A DNA stretch of 64,000 nt, taken from positions 7,378,001 to 7,442,000 of the forward strand of contig NZ_CP045096.1 of the NCBI RefSeq assembly GCF_009184865.1, in the 5' to 3' direction. Below the pieces are notes generated by a model that made no database searches, had not been told where the DNA came from, and saw only the letters and a program-made list of their open reading frames with translations. Shown piece after piece: positions 19,622-30,232 of this stretch. Within the stretch, counting starts at the first letter, position 1; every line of letters begins with the position of its first letter. The position numbers were made by a program, and so were the translations under genes. Source of the stretch: Streptomyces phaeolivaceus (GTDB lineage Bacteria > Actinomycetota > Actinomycetes > Streptomycetales > Streptomycetaceae).

Positions 19622-21688
19622 CTACGGGAACGTCAGCTTCCAGCTGTTGATGTGGCCGGTGTCCTGCGCCGCGTTGTCCTGGACCCTCAACTGCCAGACG
19701 CCGTTCGCGACTTCGGAGGAGGCGTTCACGGTGTACGTGGTGTTGAGGTTGTCCGCGCTGCCGCCGGTGCCGTACGCCTTCAGCGTGTACGCCGTGCCGT
19801 CGGGGGCGACCAGCTGGACCTGGAGGTCACCGATGTAGGTGTGGACGATGTCCACGGCGACCGCGAGGTTGGAGGGTGCGTTTCCGGTCCGGCCGGAGAC
19901 GGTGACCGGCGAGGTGACCGCCGTGCCGTTGTCCGGAATCGATACGTCGGTCGTGCTCTCGAACGACGTACCGCCGCCTCCGCCACCGCCGGGCCGGGTG
20001 CCCACGTTGACGCCCGCCCACGCGTTGGCCACGGCCGTGTACTCGGCGCTCGTGGTGCCGTACAGCTCACCGGCCGCCGCGAGGGTGCCCGTGCGGGCCG
20101 CCGCGTAGTTGGTGGTCGAGGTGAACTTGGTGGTCAGCGCGCGGAACCAGATCTTCTCCGCCTTGTCCCGGCCGATGCCGGTCACCGGCAGGTTGTCCGA
20201 GGTGGGCGAGTTGTAGCTGACGCCGTTGATGGTCTTGGCGCCGCTGCCCTCGCTCAGCAGGTAGAAGAAGTGGTTGGCGGGGCCCGAGGAGTAGTGCACG
20301 TCGATCGAGCCGATGCCCGAGTACCAGGCGTCCCGGGACGAGCCGTCCTTGCTGGGCCGGTCCATGTAGCGCAACGGCGTGCCGTTGCCGTTGATGTTGA
20401 TCTCCTCGCCGATCAGGTAGTCACCGACGTCGGAGGAGTTGTTCGCGAAGAACTCGACGGTCGAGCCGAAGATGTCCGAGGTGGCCTCGTTCAGACCACC
20501 CGACTCACCGGAGTAGTTGAGACCGGCCGTGTTGGAGGTGAGCCCGTGGGTCATCTCGTGCGCGGCCACGTCGATCGAGGTCAGCGGGTTGTTGTTGCCC
20601 GCGCCGTCGCCGTAGGTCATGCAGAAGCAGCTGTCGGACCAGAAGGCGTTGACGTACGCGTTGCCGTAGTGGACCCGGGAGTAGGCGCCGACGCCGTCCC
20701 CGCGGATGCCGCTGCGGCCGTGCACGTTCTTGTAGTAGTCCCAGGTCAGCGCCGCCCCGTAGTGGGCGTCGGCGGCGGCCGACTCCAGGTTCGACGGGGT
20801 GCCGTTGCCCCACACGTCGTCGGCGCCGGAGAACAGGGTCCCGGTGCCGGAGGTGCCGCGGTTCAGGTTGTACGTACGGTGGTTGCCGCGCGCGCCGTCG
20901 GTGAGGTTGTACGTCGAACCGGACTGCGTGGTCGTGAGGTTGACCGTGCCGCTGTACACCGTGTTGCCGGTGCCGGTCTCGATCGCCTCCCACTCGAAGA
21001 GCTCGGCGCCGCTGGTGGCGTCGGTGATGACGTGCAGCTCCTGCGGGGTGCCGTCGTGCTGGAAGCCGCCGACGACCGTCTCGTAGGCGAGGACCGGTTT
21101 GCCGCTCGCGGCCCAGACGACCTTGCGGGGCGCGCGGTTGACCTCGGGGCTCTTGGCGTCCTCGGCCTTCGCCGCGCCGAGCGCCTGCTTCTCGGCCTTG
21201 GCCGCGGAGACGGCGGGGGTCAGCGACCCGACCGCGATCTTCGCCTTGCTGGCCTTGACGACGTCCTCGGTCTCGCCGGCCTTCGAGGTCTCGACGACGA
21301 GGTCGCCGCCGAGGACCGGGAGGCCGTCGTACGTCCGCTCGTACCGGGTGTGCACGGTGCCGTCGCGGTCCTTGACCACGTCACGGACGACGAGCTTCTC
21401 CTTCGCGCCGAGGTTCAGCTCCCCGGCGGTCTCCGCCTTCGTGGCGTTCGCCTCGTGTATCAGCTCGGCCCGCTGGGCGGGGGTGAGCTTGACCGAGGCC
21501 GCGCCGGTGGCCTTGCCCGCGGCCGACGGTGCCTTCTCCGGGGCGGCGGTGGCGGAACCCGACTGGACGGCGGCGGCCAGCAGGGCGGTGACGGCCACGA
21601 GCGCGCCGGCGGCCGCGCGGCGCCGGGTGCCGTGACCGAGGGTGTTACCGGTGTGGGAGGTGCGTCTGTGGGACTGGCGTCTCAACAC
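19622..21688 (-). CDS. Secreted M4 metalloprotease with C-terminal P domain
   Basis: 688-residue paralogue of the neighbouring M4 protease. Order: Arg-rich signal peptide (RRRAAAGALVAVTALLAA), FTP/PepSY propeptide, M4 catalytic domain with HEMTHG and GGLNEATSDIFG, a poly-Gly linker (PGGGGGGG), and a proprotein-convertase P/Homo B domain (SIPDNGTAVTSPVTVSG to the end). P domains usually stabilise or target the protease. The GTG at 21688 is preferred because AAGGAG lies a few bases upstream; upstream in-frame codons would bury the signal peptide. Three 10-bp direct repeats lie about 80-110 nt upstream. High similarity to the next gene shows a tandem duplication followed by gain or loss of the P domain. 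Confidence 0.94.
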   Translation of the reverse strand: MLRRQSHRRTSHTGNTLGHGTRRRAAAGALVAVTALLAAAVQSGSATAAPEKAPSAAGKATGAASVKLTPAQRAELIHEANATKAETAGELNLGAKEKLVVRDVVKDRDGTVHTRYERTYDGLPVLGGDLVVETSKAGETEDVVKASKAKIAVGSLTPAVSAAKAEKQALGAAKAEDAKSPEVNRAPRKVVWAASGKPVLAYETVVGGFQHDGTPQELHVITDATSGAELFEWEAIETGTGNTVYSGTVNLTTTQSGSTYNLTDGARGNHRTYNLNRGTSGTGTLFSGADDVWGNGTPSNLESAAADAHYGAALTWDYYKNVHGRSGIRGDGVGAYSRVHYGNAYVNAFWSDSCFCMTYGDGAGNNNPLTSIDVAAHEMTHGLTSNTAGLNYSGESGGLNEATSDIFGSTVEFFANNSSDVGDYLIGEEININGNGTPLRYMDRPSKDGSSRDAWYSGIGSIDVHYSSGPANHFFYLLSEGSGAKTINGVSYNSPTSDNLPVTGIGRDKAEKIWFRALTTKFTSTTNYAAARTGTLAAAGELYGTTSAEYTAVANAWAGVNVGTRPGGGGGGGTSFESTTDVSIPDNGTAVTSPVTVSGRTGNAPSNLAVAVDIVHTYIGDLQVQLVAPDGTAYTLKAYGTGGSADNLNTTYTVNASSEVANGVWQLRVQDNAAQDTGHINSWKLTFP

Positions 21689-21764
21689 TGACTCCTTCTG
21701 CGTGGCCGCGGTTCGCACGGCCAGGGGAGAACGGACGGCTGGTGGCCGACCGGGCAGAACAAGG

Positions 21765-21794
21765 TGAGAACTGATGAGAACTGACGAGAACTGG
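21765..21794 (-). promoter_or_regulatory. Three 10-bp direct repeats upstream of the P-domain protease
   Basis: TGAGAACTGA, TGAGAACTGA and CGAGAACTGG occur head to tail, followed by a degenerate fourth. The period is close to one helical turn, as expected for a direct-repeat operator. It lies 77 nt before the GTG start. The binding protein is unknown. Confidence 0.45.
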
Positions 21795-21976
21795 TGAACG
21801 CGAAACCACATGCGTGGGGGGTGCCGCGCGGCACGGCGAGCGCTCCTTGTGAGGTTGCTGTGCCGCGGTTGTGGGCAGAGTGGCACCAGACCGCGCTTCC
21901 TGTCAGGACCGCGTCAAGAAGTTGGCCGGAAACAGTCCGTTGCCCGGTTGGTCATGTTCGCTATACGAACTGTTTG

Positions 21977-23767
21977 CTATGCGGGCCGCTCGCCCGCCCC
22001 TTCCCCGTGCCACCTCCGCCACAGCGCCGCGTACGCGCCCCCCGCCGCCACCAGGTCCTCGTGCGTGCCGAGTTCGGTGAGGCGGCCGTTCTCCATCACG
22101 GCCACCCGGTCCGCGTCGTGGGCGGTGTGGAGGCGGTGGGCGATGGCGATGACGGTGCGGCCGTGCAGGACGGCGGCGAGAGCGCGTTCGGTGTGGCGGG
22201 CGGTGGTGGGGTCGAGCAGCGCGGTGGCCTCGTCGAGGATGAGGGTGTGGGGGTCGGCCAGGACGACCCGGGCGAGGGCGAGTTGCTGCGCCTGGGGCCC
22301 GTCCGTACGGCGACCGCCCTCGCCGAGACGGGTGTCGAGGCCGCCGGGCAGGTCGCGGACCCAGCTGTCCGCGCCCACGGCCGCCAGGGACGCCCACAAC
22401 TCCTCGTCCGTGGCCGCCGGTTCGGCGATCAGGAGGTTGTCGCGGACCGTGCCCAGGAACACGTGGTGCTCCTGGGTGACCAGCACGACCTGGCGACGCA
22501 GACGCTCCGGCGCGAGCGCGACGACCGGGACGCCGCCGACCGTCACCGTGCCGGACGTCGGCGCGTCGATGCCCGCGAGGAGTCGGCTGAGCGTCGTCTT
22601 CCCGGCACCCGACGGGCCCACCACCGCCAGCCGTTCGCCGGGGCGGACCGTCAGGTCGACACCGCGCAGCACCTCGCCGCCCCGCTCGTAGGCGTACCGG
22701 ACACCCGTCACGTCGATACGGTCGTCCGCCGGTTCCGGGGTGTCGGCGGAGCCCGCGCGCGGGGCCCCGGCCAGCCCCTCCACCCGGGCGAACGAGGCAC
22801 CGCTGCTCTGCAGCAGCTCGACCCGCATCAGGATGTCGTCCAGCGGGCCGCTGAGCTGCTGCAGATACAGGGCCGCCGTCACCACCGCGCCCAGGCCGAC
22901 CGAGCCGCGCGCCAGCAGCACCCCGCCGACGAGGAGGACCAGTACCTGGGGCACGAAGTACGAGAGCTCCACCGCCGGGAAGAACACCGTGCGCAGGAAC
23001 AGGGTGTGGAGGCGGCGCCGCCGGGACGTCTCCAGCGCGTCCCGGCTCGCCGCGATCCGCCGCCGCTCCAGCCGCAGCGCCTCGACCGTACGCGCCCCCG
23101 ACGCGGTCGTCGCCACGATCTCCGCGACCTCCGAATTGGCCGCGCCCTCCGCGAGATACCCGGTCCGCGCCCGCCGCAGATACCAGCGCAGCACCACCCC
23201 GATCCCGCTCAGCCCGAACAGCGCGCACAGCCCGAGCAGCGGATCCAGCGCGAACACCGCGCCGATCAGGAACAGCGCCTGCACCGAACTGATCAGCAGC
23301 TCCGGGCCCACGTCCCGCAGCGTCCTGCCGACCGCGTCCACATCGGCCGTGCCGCGCGCCGTCAGATCACCGGTCCCCGCCCGCTCCACCACCGACGCGG
23401 GCAGCGCCAGCGTCCGGTCCACGAACTCCTCCCGCACCCGCGCCAGCGTCCGTTCCCCGAACCGGTGCCCCACATACCGGGCCCACCGGGCCAGCAGCAG
23501 TTGCGCCACCGCGCACACCAGGATCACCGCCGCCAGCCGGTCCACCACCCCGACGCCCGCCCCGCCGCGCACCTCGTCGATGATCCGCCCCACCAGCCAC
23601 GGCCCGGCCAGCCCCGTCGCGGCGGCGGCCCCGTTCAGCCCCAGCACGGCGAGGAACGCCCGCCCGTCCGCCCGCACCAGCCGTACGGTGGCCCGCCGCA
23701 CGGCCGCCGCGTCGGCGATGGGCAGCCGGCCCGGGGCGGAGCGGGGGGCGGGGTCGAGCGCCGTCAC
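21977..23767 (-). CDS. ABC exporter half-transporter with intact Walker motifs, degenerate signature
   Basis: 596-residue fusion of a six-helix ABC exporter domain (about 1-330) and an ATPase domain. Walker A is GPSGAGKTT, Walker B plus catalytic Glu is LILDEA, and the H-loop is IAIAHR. The ABC signature, normally LSGGQ, reads TDGPQAQ, so it should not complete an ATP site on its partner. The upstream gene has the complementary defects, which is strong evidence that the two proteins form one heterodimer with a single working ATP site. The GTG start overlaps the partner's stop by four bases (GTGA). Cargo unknown: a drug, lipid or peptide is typical of the family. Confidence 0.92.
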   Translation of the reverse strand: MTALDPAPRSAPGRLPIADAAAVRRATVRLVRADGRAFLAVLGLNGAAAATGLAGPWLVGRIIDEVRGGAGVGVVDRLAAVILVCAVAQLLLARWARYVGHRFGERTLARVREEFVDRTLALPASVVERAGTGDLTARGTADVDAVGRTLRDVGPELLISSVQALFLIGAVFALDPLLGLCALFGLSGIGVVLRWYLRRARTGYLAEGAANSEVAEIVATTASGARTVEALRLERRRIAASRDALETSRRRRLHTLFLRTVFFPAVELSYFVPQVLVLLVGGVLLARGSVGLGAVVTAALYLQQLSGPLDDILMRVELLQSSGASFARVEGLAGAPRAGSADTPEPADDRIDVTGVRYAYERGGEVLRGVDLTVRPGERLAVVGPSGAGKTTLSRLLAGIDAPTSGTVTVGGVPVVALAPERLRRQVVLVTQEHHVFLGTVRDNLLIAEPAATDEELWASLAAVGADSWVRDLPGGLDTRLGEGGRRTDGPQAQQLALARVVLADPHTLILDEATALLDPTTARHTERALAAVLHGRTVIAIAHRLHTAHDADRVAVMENGRLTELGTHEDLVAAGGAYAALWRRWHGEGAGERPA

Positions 23768-25503
23768 CGTACGGCCTCCTCTGTGGTGGTGTCGTCCGTG
23801 TCCCGCGCCTCGCCCGCGTCCCGCGCCACCAGCGCCCGGTACCCCGGCTCGGCCGCGAGCAGTTCGCGGTGGGTGCCGCTCGCCGCGACCTTGCCGTCGA
23901 CCAGGTGGAGGACGGTGTCCGCGTGGTCGAGGAGCAGCGGCGAGGTGGTGGTGACCAGGGTCGTACGGCCCGCGCGGGCGGCCCGCAGCCGCTGGGCGAC
24001 CCGGGCCTCGGTATGGGCGTCGAGCGCCGAGGTCGGCTCCACGGCGAGCAGGATCTCCGGGTCGGCCACCAGCGCCCGCGCCAGCCGCACCCGCTGCCGC
24101 TGACCGCCGGAGAGATTGCGGCCGTGCGCGTCGACGGCCGAGTCCAGGCCGTCCGACATGCCCTGCACGATGTCCTCGGCCACGGCCGCGTGCAGGGCCC
24201 GCGCGGCCGTCGCGTCGTCCACGTCACCGTGTCCGCCGAGCAGTTCACGCAACCGGCCCGCGAACAGGTCGGCCTCATGGTCCGCGACCAGGATCCGCGC
24301 CCGGACCTGCGCCAACGGGACCGCGTCCAGCGGGGTGCCGCCCCAGGTCACCGCCGTCGACGCGTACCGGCCCAGCCGGTCCACCACGGCCGCCGCCTCG
24401 GCCGGCCGGTCGGCGGCCAGCGCCACCAGCCGCCCCGGCGGCACCCGTACGCCCGAGTCGGGATCGTGCAGCGCCGAGGGCTCGGCGGGCGCGTCCGCGG
24501 TGCCGTGGTCCGGCAGCGGATCCAGGGTCACGAACCGGACGACACGCCGCGCCGCCACCACCCCGCGGCTCACCTCGTACGCCCAGTCGACGAAGTACGA
24601 CACCGGCTGCACCAGCACGGTGACGAACCCGTACACCGACACGAACTCGCCCACCGTGATGGCCCCTTGGGCGGCGAGCCGGGCCGCCAGCCAGGTCACC
24701 ACCGCGAGGAACACCGTCGGCAGCCCCACCCCGAGCGCCTGCATCCAACTGGTCACCGCCCCCACCCGGTACCCCTGCTCCCGCAGCCGCCGTGAGTCCC
24801 GGTGGAACGCGTCCGCGACCAGCCCCTTGCCGCCGAGCCCGTTGAGCACCCGCAGCCCGCCCGCGAGATCCGCGATCCGCGCGGTCAGCACGCCCTGTCC
24901 CTCCCGGTACTCCGACTCGGTGCCCTGGAGCCGCCGCATCAACGGTCCCACGATCACCGCCAGCAGCGGCATCCCCAGCAGGACGACGGCCGCGATCGGG
25001 AGGGAGACCGACACGAGCAGCCCGGCGACCACCAGATACGCGGCGAGCGCGCCGACGCCCGGACCGATGACCGTCAGCGAGGACGAGATCGTCTGCACGT
25101 CGCCCACGCCGATGGTGACCACCTCCCCGGCGCCGACGCGACGCGGCAGCGCCGCCCCCAGCCGGACGGCGTGCGCCATCACCACCTTCACCGTGCGGAA
25201 GTTGGCGTCCATCCGCACCCGGGTCATCGTGCGGTGGCGCATGATGCCCAGCCAGGCGTTGAAGGCGCCGACACCGAAGAGCGCGGCGGTCCAGCCGAAC
25301 AGGGCGCGGTCGTCGCCGGGTTCCAGGCCCTCGTCGATCGCGCGGGAGAGCAGGTACGGGGTGGCGGCGAGCAGGATCATCCAGAGGCAGGAGATGAGCG
25401 AGCCGAGGGTGGAGCGGGGGGCCTGCCGTTTGACCAGCCACCAGAGGTAGTGGGCGCCGCTTCGGCAGTCGGGGGTGCCGGGGTCCTCGTACGCGTTGAT
25501 CAT
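23764..25503 (-). CDS. ABC exporter half-transporter lacking Walker A, with intact signature
   Basis: 579-residue membrane-plus-ATPase protein. The transmembrane part carries clear hydrophobic helices such as [17 protein letters not shown]. In the ATPase domain the expected GxxGxGKST is replaced by [13 protein letters not shown], so no P-loop exists. Walker B reads [13 protein letters not shown], with Val where the Mg-binding Asp should be. The signature [16 protein letters not shown] is intact. It should bind ATP poorly itself but supply LSGGQ to its partner's site. The ATG at 25503 gives MINAYEDPG; upstream codons look non-coding. First gene of the pair, separated from the preceding ABC gene by a hairpin. 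Confidence 0.92.
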   Translation of the reverse strand: MINAYEDPGTPDCRSGAHYLWWLVKRQAPRSTLGSLISCLWMILLAATPYLLSRAIDEGLEPGDDRALFGWTAALFGVGAFNAWLGIMRHRTMTRVRMDANFRTVKVVMAHAVRLGAALPRRVGAGEVVTIGVGDVQTISSSLTVIGPGVGALAAYLVVAGLLVSVSLPIAAVVLLGMPLLAVIVGPLMRRLQGTESEYREGQGVLTARIADLAGGLRVLNGLGGKGLVADAFHRDSRRLREQGYRVGAVTSWMQALGVGLPTVFLAVVTWLAARLAAQGAITVGEFVSVYGFVTVLVQPVSYFVDWAYEVSRGVVAARRVVRFVTLDPLPDHGTADAPAEPSALHDPDSGVRVPPGRLVALAADRPAEAAAVVDRLGRYASTAVTWGGTPLDAVPLAQVRARILVADHEADLFAGRLRELLGGHGDVDDATAARALHAAVAEDIVQGMSDGLDSAVDAHGRNLSGGQRQRVRLARALVADPEILLAVEPTSALDAHTEARVAQRLRAARAGRTTLVTTTSPLLLDHADTVLHLVDGKVAASGTHRELLAAEPGYRALVARDAGEARDTDDTTTEEAVR

Positions 25504-25598
25504 CGGCCCCCGATTCGAGTGTGGGATACGTGGTGCGTCGGCTGCGGCCCGGTGGGGCTTCTCGCGCCCACGCTGCGCAGCCGCACAGTGATACAGCC

Positions 25599-25620
25599 CC
25601 GCGCCCCTTACGGGGCGCGG
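25599..25620 (-). terminator. Hairpin terminator between the two ABC exporter pairs
   Basis: CCGCGCCCC pairs with GGGGCGCGG around a 4-nt loop, just after the stop codon of the upstream ABC gene. Its flank (25541-25560, CTGCGGCCCGGTGGGG) belongs to the dispersed repeat family. Confidence 0.65.
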
Positions 25621-25625
25621 CGCGT

Positions 25626-27518
25626 CTACGCCAGGCTGTCCCGCCATGCCCGGTGGAGGTCCGCGAAGCGGCCCGTGCCCGCGATCAGGTCCGCCGGGGT
25701 GCCGTCCTCCACGACGCGGCCGTGCTCCATCACCAGGACGCGGTCGGCGATGGCGACCGTCGACAGGCGGTGGGCGATCACCACGGCCGTGCGTCCGCGC
25801 AGTACGGTCGTCATCGCGCGCTGGACGGCCCGTTCGCCCGGGATGTCCAGGGAACTGGTCGCCTCGTCCAGGATGAGGACGGCCGGGTCGGCGAGCAACG
25901 CCCGTGCGAACGCGACGAGTTGGCGCTGACCGGCGGAGATGCGGCCACCGCGCTTGCGTACGTCGGTGTCGTAGCCGTCGGGCAGGGCGGTGATGAAGTC
26001 ATGGGCGCCGATGGCCTTGGCGGCGCGCTCGATGTCCTCACGGGTCGCGTCGGGGCTGCCGATGGAGATGTTCTCGGCGACCGTTCCGGAGAACAGGAAC
26101 GACTCCTGGGTCACCATGACCACCCCGCGCCGCAGCTCGGGCACCGCGAGGTCGCGCAGGTCGACGCCGTCGAGGAGGACCCGCCCGGACGAGGGGTCGT
26201 AGAAGCGGGCCACCAGCTTGGCGAGGGTCGACTTGCCGGCGCCGGTGGAGCCGACCACCGCCACCGTGCTGCCCGCCGCGAGGGTGAGACCGAAGCGGGG
26301 CAGGACCTCGCCACCCGTGCGGTACGCGAACCGTACGTCGTCGAACACGACCTCACGGCCCGGGAGTTCGGAGGCCGCCGCCGGCAGCTCCTTCGGCTCG
26401 GCGGGCTCGGGGACCGACGGGACCTGGGCCAGCAGGCCCGCGATCTTCTCCAGCGAGGCCGCCGCCGACTGGTACGAGTTCAGGAACATGCCGAGCCGGT
26501 CGATCGGGTCGTACAGCCGCCGCAGATACAGCACCGAGGCCGCCAGCACACCCAACGCGAGCGACTCCGACGCCACCCGGTACGCGCCCCACAGCACGAT
26601 CGCCGCGACCGTGACATTGGCGACCACCCGGGAGCAGACCACATAGCGGGCCATCTCCAGGATCGCGTCGCCGTTCTTGCGCTCGTGATGCCGGTTCAGG
26701 GCGCTGAACTCGGCGTCGTTCGCGGCCTCCCGGCGGAACGCCCGCACCGGACGGATGCCGTTCATCGTCTCCGCGAACTTCACGATCACCGCGGCGATCG
26801 CGCTCGACCGGGCCGTGTAGACGCTCGCCGCCCGCCGCCGGTACGACCGCACGAACCCGTACAGCGGCACGAACGACGCCACCGCCGCCGCGCCCAGCCC
26901 CAGGTCCAGCCAGAGCAGCATCGCCGAGATGTAGACGAAGGCGAGGATCACCCCGATGAGCTCCTGCAAGCCCTCGTCGAGCAGTTCGCGCAGCGACTCG
27001 ACGTCCGTGGTGGAGCGGGAGATCAACCGGCCCGAGGTGTACCGCTCGTGGAAGTCGATGCTCAGCGCCTGCGCGTGCCGGAAGATCCGGCCGCGCAGCT
27101 CCAGCAGCACATCCTGGTTCACCCGCGCGGACGCCCCGATGAACGCGAACTGCAGCCCGCCGGCCGCCAGCGCGCACACCAGATACCCGACCCCCACCGC
27201 GATCAACGGCCCGTGCCGGCCGTCCCGCAGCGCCGGTACGGCACTGTCGATGGCGTACGCCACCAGCAGCGGGCCCGCCTGCACGGCCGCCTGCTGGAGC
27301 AGGAGCAGCACGCTCGCCATGATCACGCGGGCCCGCATCGGCGCGAGCAGGGAGCGCAGCAGGGCGAGGGTGGCGCCCGGGGGAGTGGGGAGGTCGTCGT
27401 GGTCGAAGGGGTCGACGCCGGGCGCCTTCTCCGAGAGCGTCGCCCGGCCCTGGCCCTTGTCCTTGCCCTCGTCCTCGTCCCTGTCCTTGTTCGGCGCGGC
27501 GGTCGTGGGCGCCGTCAT
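25626..27518 (-). CDS. ABC exporter half-transporter, catalytic partner
   Basis: 630-residue exporter. The N-terminus is charged and repetitive (Asp/Lys/Glu-rich, residues 10-25), followed by an ABC membrane domain and an ATPase domain. Walker A is GSTGAGKST, Walker B with catalytic Glu is [12 protein letters not shown], and the H-loop is VIAHR. The signature reads ISAGQ, a mild departure from LSGGQ. Start and upstream stop overlap by four bases, so it is translated with the preceding ABC gene. With that partner it forms a heterodimer whose consensus site uses this protein's Walker motifs. Cargo unknown. Confidence 0.93.
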   Translation of the reverse strand: MTAPTTAAPNKDRDEDEGKDKGQGRATLSEKAPGVDPFDHDDLPTPPGATLALLRSLLAPMRARVIMASVLLLLQQAAVQAGPLLVAYAIDSAVPALRDGRHGPLIAVGVGYLVCALAAGGLQFAFIGASARVNQDVLLELRGRIFRHAQALSIDFHERYTSGRLISRSTTDVESLRELLDEGLQELIGVILAFVYISAMLLWLDLGLGAAAVASFVPLYGFVRSYRRRAASVYTARSSAIAAVIVKFAETMNGIRPVRAFRREAANDAEFSALNRHHERKNGDAILEMARYVVCSRVVANVTVAAIVLWGAYRVASESLALGVLAASVLYLRRLYDPIDRLGMFLNSYQSAAASLEKIAGLLAQVPSVPEPAEPKELPAAASELPGREVVFDDVRFAYRTGGEVLPRFGLTLAAGSTVAVVGSTGAGKSTLAKLVARFYDPSSGRVLLDGVDLRDLAVPELRRGVVMVTQESFLFSGTVAENISIGSPDATREDIERAAKAIGAHDFITALPDGYDTDVRKRGGRISAGQRQLVAFARALLADPAVLILDEATSSLDIPGERAVQRAMTTVLRGRTAVVIAHRLSTVAIADRVLVMEHGRVVEDGTPADLIAGTGRFADLHRAWRDSLA

Positions 27519-29338
27519 CGCTGGTCTCCCTCGGTCCCGGACATCAGATGGGCGTACTCCGTGTTCGTGCGCAGCAGTTCCTGGTGGGTGCCCACCGCCG
27601 TGACCCGGCCGCCGGAGAGCAGCGCCACGCGGTCGGCGAGCAGCACGGTCGACGGGCGGTGCGCCACGATCAGCGCGGTCGTCTCCGCCAGCACGCGGCG
27701 CAGCGCGGCCTCCACCGCGGCCTCCGTGTGCACGTCCAGCGCGGACAGCGGGTCGTCGAGGACCAGGAAGCGGGGTCTGCCGACCACCGCCCGCGCGAGC
27801 GCCAGTCGTTGCCGCTGGCCGCCGGAGAGGCTGAGGCCCTGCTCGCCGACCTGGGTGGCGGTGCCCAGGGGGAGCGCGTGCGCGAACTCGGCCTGGGCGA
27901 TGGCCAGCGCGCGGTCCAGCTCGGGCGCGCCCGCGTCCGGCGCGGCGCCCATCAGGACGTTCTCGCCGACGGTCGCGGAGAAGAGGGTGGGCTCCTCGAA
28001 GGCCACGGCCACCTTCGCGCGCAGTTCCTCGCGGGACATCCCGGTGATGTCCTCGCCGTCCAGCGTGATCCGGCCGGACGTCACCTCGTGCAGGCGGGGG
28101 ACGAGGGCGGTGAGGGTGGTCTTGCCGGAGCCGGTGGCGCCGACCAGGGCCATCGACTCGCCGGGGCGGATGTGCAGGTCGATGCGGGCGAGGGTGGGAG
28201 GCGTGTCGGGGGCGGCGTCGGGGTAGCGGAAGGTGACGTCGTGGAAGCGGAGGCCGCCCTCCGCCGACGCGAGCGCCGGAGCACCGGACCCCTTGGTCCC
28301 GCCGGACTCCGGCTTCTCGTCCATCACCTCGAAATACCGTTCCGTCGCCGTCGCCGCCTCCTGGCTCATCGCCAGCAGGAAGCCGATCGAGTCGACCGGC
28401 CAGCGCAGCGCGAGCGCGGTGGAGAGGAAGGCGACCAGCGTGCCCGCCGACAGCACCCCGTCCGCGACCCGCACCACACCCACCACCAGCGCCGCCCCGA
28501 TCGCCAGCTCGGGCAGTGTGATGATGACGCCCCAGATCGCCGACAGCAGCCGGGCCTTGCGCAGCTCCGTCCCCCGCAGCGTCCGCGACAGCTCACGGAA
28601 GGCCCGCGCCTGACTGCGGTGCCGCCCGAACCCCTTGATGACGCGGATTCCGAGCACGCTCTCCTCGACGACCGTGGTGAGGTCGCCGACCTGGTCCTGG
28701 GCGAGGCGCGCGACCGCCGCGTACTTCCGCTCGAAGAGGACGCAGGTGACGATCACCGGGATCACGGGCCCCAGGATGACCAGCCCGAGCGTCCAGTCCT
28801 GGATCAGCATGATGATCACGCCGACCACGATGGTCACCGCGTTGACCAGCAGGAACGTCAGCGGGAACGCGAGGAACATCCGCAGCAGCATCAGATCCGT
28901 CGTACCGCGCGAGAGCAGCTGACCGGAGGCCCAGCGGTCGTGGAAGGCTACCGGCAGGCGTTGCAGATGCCGGTAGAGATCGGCGCGCATCGACGCCTCG
29001 ACCCCGGCGAGGGGCCGCGCCACCAGCCAGCGCCGCAACCCGAACAGCAGCGCCTCGGCGAGCCCGAGCAGCAGCAGATACAGCGCCCCGAGCCATACTC
29101 CCGCCGGGTCCCGGTCGGCGACCGGCCCGTCCACCATCCACTTCAGGACGAGCGGGATGACCAGGCCCACGCACGAGGCGACGACCGCCACGAACGCGGC
29201 GACGGACAGCCGCGCCCGCACGGGCCGCACATACGGCCACAGCCGCAGCAGCGTACGTACGGCGGACCGCCCTCCGGCCCGGCCGGGCTCCTCGGCGGAC
29301 TGGTCGGGTTCCTCGGCGGTTGCACGTGTCGTGGGCAT
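27515..29338 (-). CDS. ABC exporter half-transporter with Asp in place of catalytic Glu
   Basis: 607-residue exporter. The membrane domain (about 30-320) has long hydrophobic helices such as VNAVTIVVGVIIMLI. The ATPase domain has Walker A GATGSGKTT and an intact LSGGQ signature. Walker B reads FLVLDDPLSALD, so the catalytic Glu is Asp. That is the usual mark of the degenerate half of a heterodimeric exporter. Together with the downstream gene it should form one hydrolysing site (partner Walker motifs plus this LSGGQ) and one mainly nucleotide-holding site. First gene of the pair; ATG at 29338. Confidence 0.93.
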   Translation of the reverse strand: MPTTRATAEEPDQSAEEPGRAGGRSAVRTLLRLWPYVRPVRARLSVAAFVAVVASCVGLVIPLVLKWMVDGPVADRDPAGVWLGALYLLLLGLAEALLFGLRRWLVARPLAGVEASMRADLYRHLQRLPVAFHDRWASGQLLSRGTTDLMLLRMFLAFPLTFLLVNAVTIVVGVIIMLIQDWTLGLVILGPVIPVIVTCVLFERKYAAVARLAQDQVGDLTTVVEESVLGIRVIKGFGRHRSQARAFRELSRTLRGTELRKARLLSAIWGVIITLPELAIGAALVVGVVRVADGVLSAGTLVAFLSTALALRWPVDSIGFLLAMSQEAATATERYFEVMDEKPESGGTKGSGAPALASAEGGLRFHDVTFRYPDAAPDTPPTLARIDLHIRPGESMALVGATGSGKTTLTALVPRLHEVTSGRITLDGEDITGMSREELRAKVAVAFEEPTLFSATVGENVLMGAAPDAGAPELDRALAIAQAEFAHALPLGTATQVGEQGLSLSGGQRQRLALARAVVGRPRFLVLDDPLSALDVHTEAAVEAALRRVLAETTALIVAHRPSTVLLADRVALLSGGRVTAVGTHQELLRTNTEYAHLMSGTEGDQR

Positions 29339-29544
29339 CAGCAGCGAGCCTACGGATCGGCACTGACAACGCCCACCGAGTTTTGGCCGGACCGTGCTCG
29401 GTCGCGAGTCCTACGACCTGCGCGGGGCGCGGGGGCGTACGGGGAGTTCGGCGAGGTCGTAGCGGAGCATCAACCGATCGGCTGATGCCGGGTCGAGCGT
29501 GACGGCCGATGCGGTCACCCGTGTTCCGCCGGGATTCTCGACAC

Positions 29545-30162
29545 ATGCCCCACACATCGTCCACACCCGTCATCGAGGTCATGGACCTCCACAAGTCCTA
29601 CGGCGGCCGGAACGTCGTCGACGGTGTCTCCTTCACCGTCGAGGAGGGCGAGATCTTCGGGATCCTCGGCCCGAACGGCGCCGGCAAGACCACCACCGTC
29701 GAATGCGTCGAGGGCCTGCGGGTGCCCGACACCGGCCGGGTCCGGGTCGCCGGACTCGACCCGGTCGCCGAGCACGAGGCCACCCGCCGGGTGCTCGGCG
29801 CCCAGCTCCAGGAGAGCGAACTGCAACCCTTCGGCTACGCGGTGGCCCTCGTCCTGGCCGTCCTGGTCGCCCTCGCCCTCGGCGCCGTGATCTCCGCGGT
29901 GTCCCGCACCACGAAGATCTCGGCGGCGATCGGCTCCGCCGTGTTCTTCCCGGCGATGTTCTGCGCGGGGGTGTGGATGCCGGTGCAGACCATGCCGGAC
30001 GTCCTGGCCCGGTCCGTCGGCTACACCCCGTTCGGCGCGGCGGCCCAGGCCCTCAACGAGGCGGCGGCGGGCGACTGGCCCGGCTGGGACCACCTCGGTG
30101 TCCTCGCCGCCTGGACGGTGCTGCTCACGTTCGCCGCGTCGCGCTGGTTCCGCTGGGAATAG
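29545..30162 (+). pseudogene. In-frame deletion fusion: ABC ATPase N-terminus joined to ABC-2 permease C-terminus
   Basis: 205 codons. Residues 1-93 are the start of a drug-type ABC ATPase: Walker [10 protein letters not shown] at 42-50 and the Q-loop region [10 protein letters not shown]. From about residue 95 the sequence becomes the last third of an ABC-2 permease, with two or three membrane segments ([17 protein letters not shown], then [17 protein letters not shown]) and the typical [12 protein letters not shown]. The ATPase signature, Walker B and H-loop and the first permease helices are missing. These families normally lie in adjacent genes, so a single deletion with ends near 29820-29836 explains the fusion. 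It cannot hydrolyse ATP. It might still make a small membrane protein, but I treat it as decayed. Confidence 0.8.
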
Positions 30163-30232
30163 GCGCGAGGCGATGCGCAGCAGCGAGCCCATGGGGAGCC
30201 ATCAGCCCGTGCGGGCCGTGCAGACTGGGGAG

